Assembly (NCBI GenBank): GCA_037178625.1
Contig: CM074131.1
Span: forward strand, 3,224,001-3,288,000
DNA: 64,000 nt
Source: Skeletonema tropicum
Lineage: Eukaryota > Bacillariophyta > Thalassiosirophyceae > Thalassiosirales > Thalassiosiraceae
Reading direction: 5' to 3'
The position numbers were made by a program, and so were the translations under genes. Under the pieces are notes generated by a model, which saw nothing but the letters and a program-made list of their open reading frames with translations, was not told where the DNA came from and did no database searches. This document shows positions 31,755 to 43,409 of the stretch, in pieces (position 1 is the stretch's first letter; every line of letters starts with the position of its first letter).

Positions 31755-32575
31755 GGGATTGGCATGAATAACATATGTTTTGCGGTGACTTTTTACTTCA
31801 TTTGAAATAAATGCTTCTAAAAAAGATAAAATAAGCTTCTCTCAGTCAGAAAGTTACGCAGTAAGTATAACTACCATAGGAATGTATTATTGTATTAACA
31901 GGCGGTGCTGCAGCCCAGTCTCTTGCTCGAATGATGAGACGAGTCTACATTTACAACCCAGTCTCTTGCGTTAATCATTGATGGTCGTACCTATCTAAGG
32001 CACAAACTACGCAAGTTCATAAGGGCAATGAACAAGAACTTCACATCTAAGTTTTAAGTTGATTGAAAGAGTCAGAGCGGGGATCAAGATTGGCTCACCA
32101 TCACTTATTGACGCGCAGCGGCCTTCTTTTTACTTATTGACTAGACCGGACCAGCTCGGCTTGCTGGTCCGCTATATATGTAGCCACCCGGAGATGAGAG
32201 TGAAACGAGAACGCACGAAGCAGATCTATCCTTGCTTGTTTGTTGGGACGAGAACTTACCTACTTCTATGAATGCACACGAAGCGGCTCGAACTTTTTTG
32301 TTCGTAGAAGTGGCTCTAACTTGCTTGTTGGAAGCGTAGCGAATGCAAACCTGAAGGGCAAAAAATCTGAAAGGAAATTGTTGATAATATTTGCAGAAGT
32401 TTGAATGAAGGGAGGAGGGAACATTCAAAAAGCTATTCGAGCACAAGGTGAAAGGCGAAAGGCGAGGGATGCTCTCAATGTCAATGCCCCGCTGTTCACG
32501 CAGGCATTCGTGATGACACAATATTTTTGAACTGACGTGGACGTACTCATATTAAGTTCAAATGTTTGTAAAGGG
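31755..32575. other. Intergenic, no supported gene
   Basis: Short motif-free frames only. A small inverted repeat, CGGACCAGC..GCTGGTCCG, lies near 32147-32170. Confidence 0.4.
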
Positions 32576-34072
32576 TAGGCCTTTGGATGTAGGGGGCTAG
32601 CCTTAGCTTTATCGGGGGGATTTCCCCCCGATTTTCCCTCCTGCGAGAAGGGGGACGGTTAATTGGCCAAACTCCCTTGATTCTCGTCAATCTAGCCAAA
32701 TATTGGCTAGGAGTAATATGGACCATTTACCCCCATTTAGAATTTAGACGATTTTGCCCCTGATCAGGACCCTCAATATCCCTACCTACCCCTGTGTGCG
32801 GGTTCTAACCCGCATTTAGAATCTATGTGCGGGTTATAACCCCACTTAGCAATGTGCCGCTAATTGATGCCATAGACGCCACCAACCGTCTAACCCCTGC
32901 ATCAGAATCATCAACTGGACCAATATGATCAATGTTGAACGTTGGTTTGGGCCGCGGTAGTGTGTGTGGGGTTGTGGTGTAGCCTCATTACACGGCACCG
33001 GCCATCATCTTTTTCAGCCGTCACCAAGCAGTTGTGGTGATGGTTACGTCAACCATACACGTCCATCTCGTCTCCCCTTCATCACGCGATGATACTTTAT
33101 ATCAATGGGGATGTTTCGGTGCCAGTATTCCTTCGGTTTGGGCTTGTATTCATGCTGAATTCGATAATCGCCGCTCGGTATTATTTTCCTTCCACAATAA
33201 TAATCGTCGATCATCGACAAATGAAATGATTTAGATGGCCAGCACACGATAGTGAGGGCAGCCAAATTGAACAATAAAGTATTATGGATGCTCTGGGCTT
33301 GTGGAATGGACACAACTATCGCTGTTATGATGAGTCAACAAGTCGTCTTCAGAAGGGCAACTCAAAAAAGCGCGTATTATTTCTGCAAACACGGAGAAGA
33401 TTAGTGTTATTTCATGTTTAAATATTGGATTGTGGCGAAAATAGTGCGAACTGAGGGGTATTGGGAAGTGCTGTGTGGGAAGTAGCCGTTCATCATGGAC
33501 AGTGGAGTGAATGCTGAATGATATCTACTTGTGGGGGATAAATGTGAAAATTATTAACTACGCTGAAACAACGCCCATTTGATTATAAAATGTCATGATC
33601 GTCAATCGAATCATCCACAATAGTATTAAGTACAATAAGGCACTGTGAAATGTATACACTTCATTGCCCAGAGCACCTAATTGCATATAATGCAAAGATT
33701 TATCTTCATTCCATCATGTTTCAACACTAAAGTAGAGGTAATATCAACGCCATAGAGGGCAAAGTATCATTTAAAATTATAGTAATAGCAAGCCCATGAT
33801 ACCTGCTGACGTTGAAGATCATTAGTTCTGGATATAGAAGCATTATGCGTAGTGCGTAGGCTCCTATTGCAGTGGACAACATGGTCTACCATGGTCAAGA
33901 TCTTCTGGTGGTATCTATTCTACGAGTAAGTTAGCTAGTATTACGTACTTACTTACTCTTTCTATGTGCGGGTTCTGTCCCTCCCGCCATTTCCTACCTC
34001 GATAAAAATACGCACAAAAAACCGTAGGGATATCGGGGGGCTCCCCCCTCGTTCCCTATATCCAAAGGCCTA
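32576..34072. mobile_element. 1.5-kb TIR element with G/C-run hairpins
   Basis: TAGGCCTTTGGATGTAGGG at 32576 is mirrored at 34054-34072 with one mismatch (ATAGGG). Just inside each end is a G6/C6 hairpin (GGGGGGATTTCCCCCC left, GGGGGGCTCCCCCC right). Both ends also carry TGTGCGGGTTCT near 32800 and 33965. There is no transposase or long ORF between, so it is probably non-autonomous. A TA duplication is possible but cannot be separated from the repeat. Confidence 0.6.
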
Positions 34073-34277
34073 GTATGTAAGGGGACGAGAACGAAAATAT
34101 GACTGCAAAGTGTCTAATAGGACTAAAGAAAATGACAATCAGCGCTACTCGGTACTGAATATTTATGACCCCCACTTATTTGGTCATGTCAGAAAAGTAG
34201 TTGGCGTTCCCACTTTATACTGGGTTTGTGTGCGAGAACTTGCAATACTTCTTCGCCATAAAAAAGACAAAGCAGCG

Positions 34278-34868
34278 ATGAGTCCTTCTAATTCTAACAT
34301 CAATGATGATAAGAACTGCGATGAATATCCAAGCAGGGAACAGAGGAGAAACGACCTAGAGAGACAGCGACAGCGGCTTTCTGATCTAGCACAAATCTCA
34401 AGAGATCAGATTGGAGCCCTTGAGCCGTCAGAAAATGTATTGGTGCCTTTACAAGAAGAGGATCGCGTGCCTCTTATTATGGATGCATCGAACCTCAACG
34501 CGGAGGAACTCGATCAGTTGAGAACAACGGATCCATTCATGTACTATTCGATTCCATCCATCAGACATTCCACGTTGCATGGATCGATGACGACGGCATC
34601 TTCTACACAAGGCAGTGTTGGGGCCAGCGACCGTCATCAGCACTTGAGACGTTCAGCACCTGCTGCGTTGATGATGGCACCCTTCGGTGTCACAGAGACA
34701 GCAGTTCAACGTAGAAGCCGCATTACCTTTGAACTTTCCTTTGATTCAATAATGGGTGATATTATTGAAAGTATCGACGGAGAATTAGATGCAGGCAATG
34801 GCAATGACGATGAAAGCTTTGATGATGTCGTGGATCGGTTGATCAGCTCTGCAAGGCCGTCTGCCTAG
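34278..34868 (+). CDS. Hypothetical protein, 196 aa
   Basis: ATG 34278 is the first in-frame ATG of an open frame that reaches upstream to 34110. The protein has a charged Arg/Glu helix (SREQRRNDLERQRQRLSDLAQISRD), a middle with DPFMYYSIPSIRHSTLHGS, and an acidic C-terminus ending FDDVVDRLISSARPSA. No domain is recognised. It is convergent with gene D, 39 bp away. Confidence 0.5.
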   Translation: MSPSNSNINDDKNCDEYPSREQRRNDLERQRQRLSDLAQISRDQIGALEPSENVLVPLQEEDRVPLIMDASNLNAEELDQLRTTDPFMYYSIPSIRHSTLHGSMTTASSTQGSVGASDRHQHLRRSAPAALMMAPFGVTETAVQRRSRITFELSFDSIMGDIIESIDGELDAGNGNDDESFDDVVDRLISSARPSA

Positions 34869-34907
34869 AGTAGATGTGAAAGTAACAAAAAAATGATAGA
34901 TTTGGTA

Positions 34908-36708
34908 TTAATTATTTTCTGAGTCGTGCTTTGCTTCGTCCCATTCAACGAGTAACGATTCTCTGCTAGCTTGGAAGTGTTCCTGTAGTTGTCCGCCGCA
35001 AGTAGCATGATTGTTGCAACTCTTGTCACTTTTCGATAGTGTTCGAGGGTGATAATGCAAATCAACAAACTTAGGACGGATGTGATGTGAATCGATGACA
35101 TCTTCAACATTATTTGATTTCCAAAGAAGTGCCTGATCAGATGCAAAGCTTGAGATCGATCCTACGCTGTCACTATTTCCACTTGCAACTGTTTGATCGT
35201 CATCCACAAAAAGAGTGTGGAGACGATTACTGCGTATGTTGTCAGCATTTATCTCATTCAAGCACTTTTGCAGTTGACTTGAGCTTTCAGAAGCTCTGGA
35301 GATGAGACTTGATCTTCTTGGTGGAGCATCGTCAAAGCTCATTGATCGCCTTCTTGACGGGAAGAAAAGTTCCACTTCACCGTTGTTGCTTGTATCGTCA
35401 TCTTCATTTATCTCATTCAAGCACTTTTGCAGTTGACTTGAGCTTTCAGAAGCTCTGGAGATGAGACTTGATCTTCTTGGTGGAGCATCGTCAAAGCTCA
35501 TTGATCGCCTTCTTGACGGGAAGAAAAGTTCAACTTCACCGTTGTTGCTTGCATCGTCATCTTCATTGATCTCATTCAAACACTTTTGCAGTTGACTTGA
35601 GCTTTCAGAAGCTCTGGAGATGAGACTTGATCTTCTTGGTGGAGCGTCGTCAAAGCTCATTGATCGCCTTCTTGACGGAAAGAAGAATTCTACTTCACCG
35701 TTGTTGCTTCTATCGTCTCCTATCTGCGTATCATCAAGGGTTTTCAGCAGATCTTCCAAGCATGCACTGCCACTGCTATCATCAGTAGCGGTAGCTCTCA
35801 CCCCTTGTACTTGTTTAACCTTGTGCGAGCCCTCCCACTGTCTGGCATGAGCATCATCAAGTTCAGAACGTAAGCTTGAGAATACACTATCTCTCCTGTT
35901 ATGATGAGATGTATCAATGCTAGCTAACATCGCATCACTTGATCTTCTGAAGAAGCTCTTGAGCATAGATTCCTCCTCCACATCATCATTCACCTGTTGC
36001 TCAATTTCGTTCACCTCTTTTGGTTGTTGAAATAGACTCTCGGTATCTCCACTTGTTTCGTTCGAAGATAGATAAGAAGGTAAATGTGAGAGGAAGATTG
36101 AACATATGAAAATTAGCATCATTGGCACCAGCAATTAGAACTTACCGTATCGCACTCATGTAATCTCTTTTCAAGGAGGCATCTAGCGACCAAATGGATC
36201 CATCCAGCGAATTTTCTGATCCAACATGACTCTGTTCACTCCCGTTTGTAGTGCCTCGTCGTTTGTAGCCAGGCGCTGTACACCTACCAGCTATACCGAG
36301 AAAGTTTTCGGCTGAACTTTTCCTCCTGCGAACTGGTGCAGATGCTTCAACTTTTTCATCAGTGCTCTTTCTCGCTTCAACAATACTTCGATCATGTAGA
36401 AACTGTTGAAAAATTACCTGCAATCCCACTGTGGTTAAGATGTTGTGTTCCTTCAAGTAAGCTTGAAACTCTGCCGACTTGAAGAGCTCGAGGTGTTTTT
36501 CATCTTTGAAATTCGGAGTAGGCGCAGCATCATTTTTATCTGCTTTTGAGAACAAGCTCATCAACGACGACCGCCTCCTCTCAACACGTTCATAATCGCT
36601 TTTGGAGCTAAGGGTGGATTCTCTTCGGAAAATTTTGGGATTTCTTCCGGTCGATTCACTGTTGACGAGGCATATTTGAACAGGAATGAGGGTGCTGTCT
36701 CGTGCCAT
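34908..36708 (-). CDS. Local Ser-rich family, member D (unknown function)
   Basis: Two exons, 36708-36146 and 36051-34908 (94-bp GTAAGT..AG intron), give 568 residues. The N-terminus is basic and Ser-rich (RRESTLSSKSD, RRRSSLMSLFSK). Then comes ELFKSAEFQAYLKEHNILTT followed by VGLQVIFQQFLHDRSI, which aligns with the block ESEHMWAHFKARLADNHIHT..GVKAMLPEFVNDRV of genes A-C. The centre carries three nearly perfect 53-residue repeats. The C-terminus has SLLVEWDEAKHDSENN, matching the TLLVEWGE motif of A and C. No known domain, no membrane segment. It is head-to-head with gene A across a 735-bp gap. Repeated RRxS sites suggest phosphorylation, which is inference. Confidence 0.75.
35248..35724 (-). 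repeat. Three tandem 159-bp coding repeats in gene D
   Basis: Units start near 35248, 35407 and 35566 and keep the reading frame. Each encodes SNNGEVELFFPSRRRSMSFD, then DAPPRRSSLISRASESSS and QLQKCLNEIN with only a few changes, so the expansion is recent. Confidence 0.95.
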
Positions 36709-36879
36709 TTTAATGTAAGTTATTTGAAGGCGTCTCTCGGTGTTTTATGAGCAGAAGTAAATGAAGAATCATTGTTCATCACGCAATTGCGACGCAACGC
36801 AGAAAGAGCCACTGCCCTTCACTGCACCTGAGAAGAGAAGTTGAACCAAGACTAAAAAGAAGCAGTGCACTTTTACTCT

Positions 36880-37057
36880 ACAGTGAGTCCACAGTAGTTG
36901 TTCGCCTTAGTCATTGCCCGTCGATAGTAGCTGCCCGCCATGATTCCGGACACAAGAAGTCCTGATTTAGCAGATCGTGTTACCGTAGTTGCCCGTCCAC
37001 ATGATTGCCCGCCACTTGAGCTATAATTCCCGCGGGCAATAACAATGGACTCACTGT
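36880..37057. mobile_element. 178-bp MITE-like inverted-repeat element
   Basis: ACAGTGAGTCCA at 36880-36891 is mirrored by TGGACTCACTGT at 37046-37057. Inside are repeated TTGCCCGTC / TTGCCCGCC motifs in GTAGTTGCCCG and ATGATTGCCCGCC contexts. It lies in the shared upstream region of genes D and A, so it may affect their regulation. No clear target duplication. Confidence 0.5.
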
Positions 37058-37443
37058 GTGTATGTAGGAATAAATGACCCCATCGCTACATGGGGTACCG
37101 TTTGTTATATGCGTTTTCTCAATTATTCTTTCTTATAGCTGAAGATGAAGGGTTAATCTATTTTCTCACACACAAAAATAGACAGTTATGCATTTCGTAA
37201 GAGAAGGAACGCACACACAAAAAGCCTGTCCGATCTGCTGCTGAGCGATTCGCAGAAAGACATGCAGGTAAAGTATTTACCTGCGAAGACTTGCAAAAAC
37301 GATGATGTTGTGATATGAGATGACTGTAACTCCTCAAAACGACGCAAACACGACTAGGTAACAAAAATCATGGCACTATCACTATCGCTATCGCTACCAC
37401 ACATTAACATTAAAAGCTAACAAAGTCCCAACAAATAATAGTA

Positions 37444-38787
37444 ATGACATCGGATGACAGGATGAAGAAGAGGCGCGGTAGCCTGGAAAGAAGCTTCCGC
37501 TTTGGTCGCGAAGTAGATGAATTTGCGGATGCCCAGAAAGCGGCCAAATTAAAAATTGAGCGGAGGTGCAGCCTACGCTTCGGTGACAGCGTGAGAAGTT
37601 TATTTGGCCGCGAAGAAGAAGAAGCCGATGAAAATCCCACTCTTTCAGACTTCCAGCAGCAAAGTCTATCTGTGTTCGAGTCGGAACATATGTGGGCACA
37701 CTTCAAGGCTCATCTTGCAGATAATAAAATACAGACAGCAGCGGGCGTGAGGGCCATGCTTCCGGAGTTTGTCAATGACCGAGTATTGGATGGCAGTGTT
37801 CAATCGGATCGCCCAGTCTATCCAGCATGCACTAAAGCTTCTTTGGGAGCCAGTCCCATTCAAAGTGTGGATGTGTCTGAGAGATGTAATTCAATTGACT
37901 ATAGTCAAACCCTGAGGGGGGATGCCGGACATGTACTGAGTCTTCATGAAACAGTGAATACAGAAGCTCAAAAAAGCAGTGATGCAAAAGGCTTGGGCAA
38001 GGTCATACCGGCGTGTCTGACAATTGACAATTCGAAAAGGAGCGTCCTTTCGTCATTGGGTTGGAGTGGTGATGAACACTCAATTGATGTCAGTGACAAC
38101 AAGAAATCATGTGACCACACTGCCTCGTTATCACTTGATTTATCATCAAGACTGTCACTTGATTTATCATCAAAACGTTCCCTTGATTTATCATCGCAGA
38201 GACGATCACTCGATTTATCAGCAAGACGAGCTAATTTCCTTACATCGTTAGGCATGACGAAAGAAGTGACTTCCTCAGAGAACAACAAGAAGAGTGGTAA
38301 CGGGGCTGGTCCTAGGAGACCCATGTTTAAGTCTAGCAGTTGCAGACCTAAATTTGTAAGGCCCGTCGAGTCAACTGATAGAAACATTACAGACATTATC
38401 GAAAGAAATTCGGGACACGGTTCCAATGAAACTCTTGACGAGGGGGACAAGGACACATTTGACTCAAAGCCATTTTCTTATCGTCCGCTGAGTAGAAGCC
38501 TCTCGGCTCCTCCTGATTGTAGGAAGGCCAGAAGAGCATCCATATCATCTAGGGTCTCTTCTGATACTAGCACATTGCTTGTTGAGTGGGGAGAGAATGA
38601 CGAGCTCTCATCAGATGATGACGAAGAAGATGAAAACTCTTCGGGTAGCTTTGACGACAGTGAGAGAGCTATTGTGATGAATATGAATGGTGGTCTAGTT
38701 GTTGACTGGAATGACAACCAAGATGACGACGACTCGGTAGAGTCAGATGTCTTGGATCGTGGAATCTTTGTAAAGAAATCTCGCTAG
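37444..38787 (+). CDS. Local Ser-rich family, member A (unknown function)
   Basis: A single exon of 447 residues; ATG 37444. It starts with a basic RRGSLERSFRFGRE stretch. Residues ~60-120 form the conserved family block (NPTLSDFQQQSLSVFESEHM, then WAHFKAHLADNKIQT and AMLPEFVNDRVLDGSV). A short Ser/Leu/Asp tandem array follows (SLDLSSRLSLDLSSKRSLDL, near 38120-38230). The C-terminus has STLLVEWGENDELSSDDDEE and an acidic tail with a second VVDWNDN motif. It is soluble-looking, with no signal peptide or helix bundle. Its 3' 1.27 kb is about 99.8% identical to the split gene B, showing very recent duplication. Confidence 0.8.
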   Translation: MTSDDRMKKRRGSLERSFRFGREVDEFADAQKAAKLKIERRCSLRFGDSVRSLFGREEEEADENPTLSDFQQQSLSVFESEHMWAHFKAHLADNKIQTAAGVRAMLPEFVNDRVLDGSVQSDRPVYPACTKASLGASPIQSVDVSERCNSIDYSQTLRGDAGHVLSLHETVNTEAQKSSDAKGLGKVIPACLTIDNSKRSVLSSLGWSGDEHSIDVSDNKKSCDHTASLSLDLSSRLSLDLSSKRSLDLSSQRRSLDLSARRANFLTSLGMTKEVTSSENNKKSGNGAGPRRPMFKSSSCRPKFVRPVESTDRNITDIIERNSGHGSNETLDEGDKDTFDSKPFSYRPLSRSLSAPPDCRKARRASISSRVSSDTSTLLVEWGENDELSSDDDEEDENSSGSFDDSERAIVMNMNGGLVVDWNDNQDDDDSVESDVLDRGIFVKKSR

Positions 38788-39305
38788 AAGACGAATATAT
38801 ATAGAATCTATGTAACTGTACTAAGCTATTAATATTATCATGTTCTCATCTTTCATCATGTTCCTTGCCTCTTGATCTTGAAATAAAAAAGTCACAAGAA
38901 AAATGACCCCATCTTATAATTTCTCAATTCCCGATGTCCGATGCCCGATTGAGAAGTTGAAGTGTCTTTCTGTTTAGGTTGTACTATGGGGGTCTTTTCT
39001 ATTTTGGTACCGAATGGTGGTAGAAGTTGCATGCCGAAAAGCAAGAGCATTTGACAACTAAGGGGCAGTCTTTGCGCTCCACACACGAGACGAATTTATG
39101 CCTTTTTGCACATTTACCTAACATTACCGGGAATCACTGTACGAATTGTCATTTTGTTGCACATTTCCCCGATGAACGTCTCAGACGGATTCGTGTGGCC
39201 ACACGAGATCTCGTGTGAGATGTGGCCAGCTCACACGAGATTTTGTACAATTTTGTATGGCCACACGAATCTCAAATCAATACCAACCACAAAATAATAA
39301 TAATC

Positions 39306-39369
39306 ATGACATCGAGCAAAAAAGCCAGAGGACGGTCACGTAGGGCAGCCAAAGCCCTAGCCACGATGG

Positions 39370-39407
<38 letters not shown>

Positions 39408-40952
39408 TTTGACAGCATTAGCATAACAAGCAGCCGCGGCGGCATCTTGTCTGACGGCATTCTTTCCGACAGCGACAACTTCAGCATTAACACAGATCTC
39501 TCCGTCGGCAATAGCGGCAGTAGCGGCAGCAGCTATTTTGGTGATGGTAGCGGCAGCAGCTGTTTTGGTGATAGTGGCATTAGCAGCATGGGTAGTTTTG
39601 GCAGCGGTTCAGACGATTTGGAGGAATTTCCAATATTTGACATCAACACGCACCGTCTTCTCAATGATGTGGACCATGACACGAACGACCTCGAGGATCT
39701 AATGGTCATGTCAAACGCAATCAACGTTAGGAAAGAGCGCTGGGAACACTAGCGTATGTTATGGGACGCCCATGTTAAGCAATTGATGCATGAAGGCTTG
39801 TTTGAGAATGAGTATCGGATGTCTTACGAGGCATATGAAACCCTTTTGAGTATTCTCAAGCCTCTTCTCCTGCGCAAAGAATACAACAGTAGATCCAAAG
39901 ATCCGATCTTGCCAGAGCACATTGTTGCTACTGGGATGAGATATTTGTGTGGGGGGAGGGCGACTGATATGCGTCACGTGGTGCATACGTGTAGAGCGGC
40001 ATCGTACAAGGCCATTGATGATTTCATTGATGCAGTCAACTTGGCTCCAGAACTCAATATTTCCCTTCCACGATCGGATGAAGAATGGAAGACAATTAAT
40101 AATGGATGGAGGAAGAGAAGCTCCATTCCACACATATATCATGGGTGTGTTGGTGCCATGGATGGATTCTTCCAACCCACTGATCGACCAACTGAGAAAG
40201 AGGCAGTGAATGTACTTGCATACTATTCTGGGCACTATGAATCCTATGGCTTAAATTGTCAAGCAATGGTGCAGGATGACTTGCAATTCAGATATTTTGG
40301 GGTCGTATCACCGGGGTGTACGAACGACAATGTGTCATACCCAAGAGCGGTTGATTTGAAGTATGTTATTGACAATCTCCCTCGTGGTCTCTACATTGTC
40401 GCTGATGCAGCATACAATCTTAGTGAGAATGTTCTGACACCTTTCACGGGGAGTCAGCGACATGACCGTTCCAATGATTCTTTCAATTATCACTTGTCAC
40501 AGTTGCGCATCAGAGTTGAGATGGCATTCGGATACATGGTTAACAAGTTCAGAATTTTACGGAAGAAACTCGAGTGTTCAATGGAGAAGAATACCGCAAT
40601 ACTGATGGCATGTGCAAGGTTGCATAATTTTATTCTACAGCAAGATCGTCCCTATGATAAAGTGAGAACGGTGTCTTACTTTACCGACAGCGATGATGAT
40701 GAACTAGATCTAGAGATTACGCCACTTCCAACTGCTCCTCTTGGGATGACGTATATGCCGCAGCTTCCGGACGACACATTTGAAATGTATATTGGAGTAT
40801 CTCACACAAGAGATGCAATAGTGGAAGAACTCCGTCATCAAGACATTGGAAGGCCAATGAGTAATTTAATACGAAAGAGAGAGGAGTTGAAGAAACAGCA
40901 CACATCACTTTCGGGGGATATCATTGATAGAGAATTCTTTAGTCCCCTTTAG
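39306..40952 (+). pseudogene. Harbinger transposase (DDE_Tnp_4) with in-frame TAG
   Basis: ATG 39306 opens a Ser/Gly-rich N-terminus (12 consecutive Ser near 39373-39402) that stops at TAG 39750-39752. The same frame resumes at once and encodes 398 residues of transposase. Catalytic signatures are GAMDGFFQPTDRPT (first Asp), VSPGCTNDN, IVADAAYNLSENVLTPFTG (second Asp) and LRIRVEMAFGYMVNKFRIL (Glu). Apart from the nonsense codon, the catalytic part appears intact, so the 398-residue piece alone might still be translated from the internal ATG at 39756. A single mutation separates it from a full frame. Confidence 0.8.
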
Positions 40953-40961
40953 TTTTAATAT

Positions 40962-41740
40962 TTAGCACTCCTCTGCTCCCGGTCCATCTACCCACTCCCT
41001 TTTCTTTCCACCACCTGATTCAGTAGATTTATTTGCCCCTTCATCTTCATTTGATGAGTCCGTCGAGTCTCCCTCGCTTTCATATTTTAGCTGTCTCTTG
41101 AGCTCATCGTACTCCTTCTGATAAGTTTTGAATATCTGCTTGCAGTGCTGATATTACTTCTTCATGGCAATTCGTTTATCATCCCTAGGGAGTACCTTGT
41201 ACTTGCAGTACTTCTCCATTTTAATCGTTTGCTCAAACATCGCCTTTTTACACCTCCTCAGATTCTCCATGTTCATCATGCGAGTTGATGCCTCACGTGC
41301 TTCTTGGATGGATTGGCTTGCTGCTGCAATGCTGGCTGCCTGGTCTTCCTTCTTTAAACCCTTCTTACTAGACGGGGGTGCGGGTGATGTGGAACGGGAA
41401 CGTCCTTTGCCACGTGATAGTGGCAAGTTGTTTGTCGGAGTCCTCTTGATGTTGTCGTTGAGTTGTGGAAAGCATGCTTGAAAAAGATTTCGTCTTCTTC
41501 ATCCTCTTCGTCCTCTTGAGATTCCGCCTCTGCCAAACGTGCCAACACCCGATCTCGTCTAGATGGTCCGTTGTCTTTAACTTCATCATCGTCACTGGAT
41601 TCTTCATCACTATCACGAAAGGCAGCATCTTTGGACTTCGTAATTGCCGCAGCCACCTTGGCGGTGGCTTCCGTGTTGCTGCGTGTGTTCTTTGCAGGGG
41701 AGTCGAAGGCATTATTTACTTTTGCTACTGATGGAGACAT
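40962..41740 (-). pseudogene. Harbinger second protein, frameshifted and truncated
   Basis: ATG 41740 starts MSPSVAKVNNAFDSPAKNTR and an acidic Ser/Asp/Glu region. Near 41465 the frame slips by one; the other frame continues NNLPLSRGKGRSRSTSPAPP and a charged helical region (MENLRRCKKAMFEQTIKMEK). A TAA at 41154-41156 then interrupts it, after which the frame runs on (YQHCKQIFKTYQKEYDELKR) to TAA 40962-40964. Harbinger elements encode a second DNA-binding protein needed with the transposase; this matches in position and charge. A Myb/SANT domain is not evident. Confidence 0.6.
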
Positions 41741-43343
41741 TTTGATATTATTTATATTATAATGATGGTAGCAGAGCAACAATTGCCATCATTGCACAAT
41801 GCGATCATCCACGAACGCTGATTTTACCTCTTGTACAAAAAGGTGGCAGCGGCCTTTCCGTCCGTCTCGTCTCGTCTGAGCTGGTTTGAGCGCAGAGACA
41901 CAAAGACGGATTTTTGTGTGGCTGTAAAAAAAAAATCCGTCTCGTGTGTGAGCGCAAAGACCGCTTCTTAGTCCATGGAATCTCGGAACATTCGCTGACT
42001 CTCCCTGTTGATGATCAACACACACACATTAACATTATTTGATTTTTAGCACCTCAAACACCATGCCCCTCGAGAGACTACGTAGTGAACGCAGCTTCGG
42101 CGGCAGCATGACCAGCTTGACTAGCTTGAGCATATCAAGCATCTTAGGATTCGATGACGAACTCGATCAAGATCCCACTCTTTCCGACTTTCAGCAGCAA
42201 AGCCTATCTGTGTTTGAGTCGGAACACATGTGGGCACACTTCAAGGCTCGTCTTGCAGATAATCACATCCACACAACAGCGGGAGTGAAGGCAATGCTTC
42301 CGGAGTTTGTCAATGACCGAGTATTGGATGGCAGTGTTCAATCGGATCGCCCAGTCTATCCAGCATGCACTAAAGCTTCTTTGGGAGCCAGTCCCATTCA
42401 AAGTGTGGATGTGTCTGAGAGATGTAATTCAATTGACTATAGTCAAACCCTGAGGGGGGATGCCGGACATGTACTGAGTCTTCATGAAACAGTGAATACA
42501 GAAGCTCAAAAAAGCAGTGATGCAAAAGGCTTGGGCAAGGTCATACCGGCGTGTCTGACAATTGACAATTCGAAAAGGAGCGTCCTTTCGTCATTGGGTT
42601 GGAGTGGTGATGAACACTCAATTGATGTCAGTGACAACAAGAAATCGTGTGACCACACTGCCTCGTTATCACTTGATTTATCATCAAGACTGTCACTTGA
42701 TTTATCATCAAAACGTTCCCTTGATTTATCATCGCAGAGACGATCACTCGATTTATCAGCAAGACGAGCTAATTTCCTTACATCGTTAGGCATGACGAAA
42801 GAAGTGACTTCCTCAGAGAACAACAAGAAGAGTGGTAACGGGGCTGGTCCTAGGAGACCCATGTTTAAGTCTAGCAGTTGCAGACCTAAATTTGTAAGGC
42901 CCGTCGAGTCAACTGATCGGCCCTCGGGGCCCCGGGTCGAAACAAGCGCAGTGAAGTGTCGATAACGGGGCCAGGAGGTGCCCAACCCCTTATGGTCACA
43001 AATTCTCCATTTTTTTCCAAACTTTTTTCTACAGGGATCTTGGTAGGAATCAGTATAGTAGCTGTTTAGTGAGAAAGTTTACCTGCTGGACACGTAGAGG
43101 CTCTGTAGACCATACCGCTGTAGGATTTGTACTTGTTCCTACGTAGAAAGCAAGAAGTACCTGGCTTAAACGCGCTTTTTACAGAAATTGATTGGCTATA
43201 TCTGTCGAGGATACCATCATTTGCAGAAAGAAATACAGGTACATTGTCATTATAGGTGACATGTTTCTTCATCACGAGAAATATTCTCCCTTTGTTGTAT
43301 CCTTTATTGATTGTCGTTAATTTGTCATGTTGCCGCGATTGAT

Positions 43344-43372
43344 AATAAATTTGTCTTGAAGACAAATTTATT
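43344..43372. terminator. 29-nt hairpin downstream of PIF1-like ORF
   Basis: AATAAATTTGTCTT and its exact reverse complement are separated by one base. It lies about 40 bp beyond the minus-strand ORF stop and recurs at 44526-44554. It could be a Helitron-type 3' hairpin or a transcript-end signal. Confidence 0.45.
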
Positions 43373-43409
43373 TTCCATGCAAGTTGTGAATATCGCATTG
43401 TATCGTCCA

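Larger units (their letters stand above)
39062..41967. mobile_element. PIF/Harbinger-type DNA transposon, disabled
   Basis: TIRs of ~35 bp: GGGGCAGTCTTTGCGCTC then ACACACGAGACG at 39062, mirrored by CGTCTCGTGTGTGAGCGC then AAAGACCGCTTC ending at 41967. The flanking trinucleotides are TAA and TTA, the TWA type used by Harbinger. It carries the two expected convergent genes: a DDE transposase (plus) and an acidic/basic second protein (minus), both broken. It sits in the A-B spacer at a place where the B-C spacer has 51 bp of unrelated sequence. Confidence 0.85.

Noticed and set aside
35248..35724. CRISPR-like array
   Set aside because: The 159-bp units are contiguous coding repeats without spacers.
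37968..38456. Minus-strand ORF (also 42506-42985) opposite the Ser-rich family
   Set aside because: It is the antisense of the SLDLSS repeats and its ends change with the insertion; no independent evidence.
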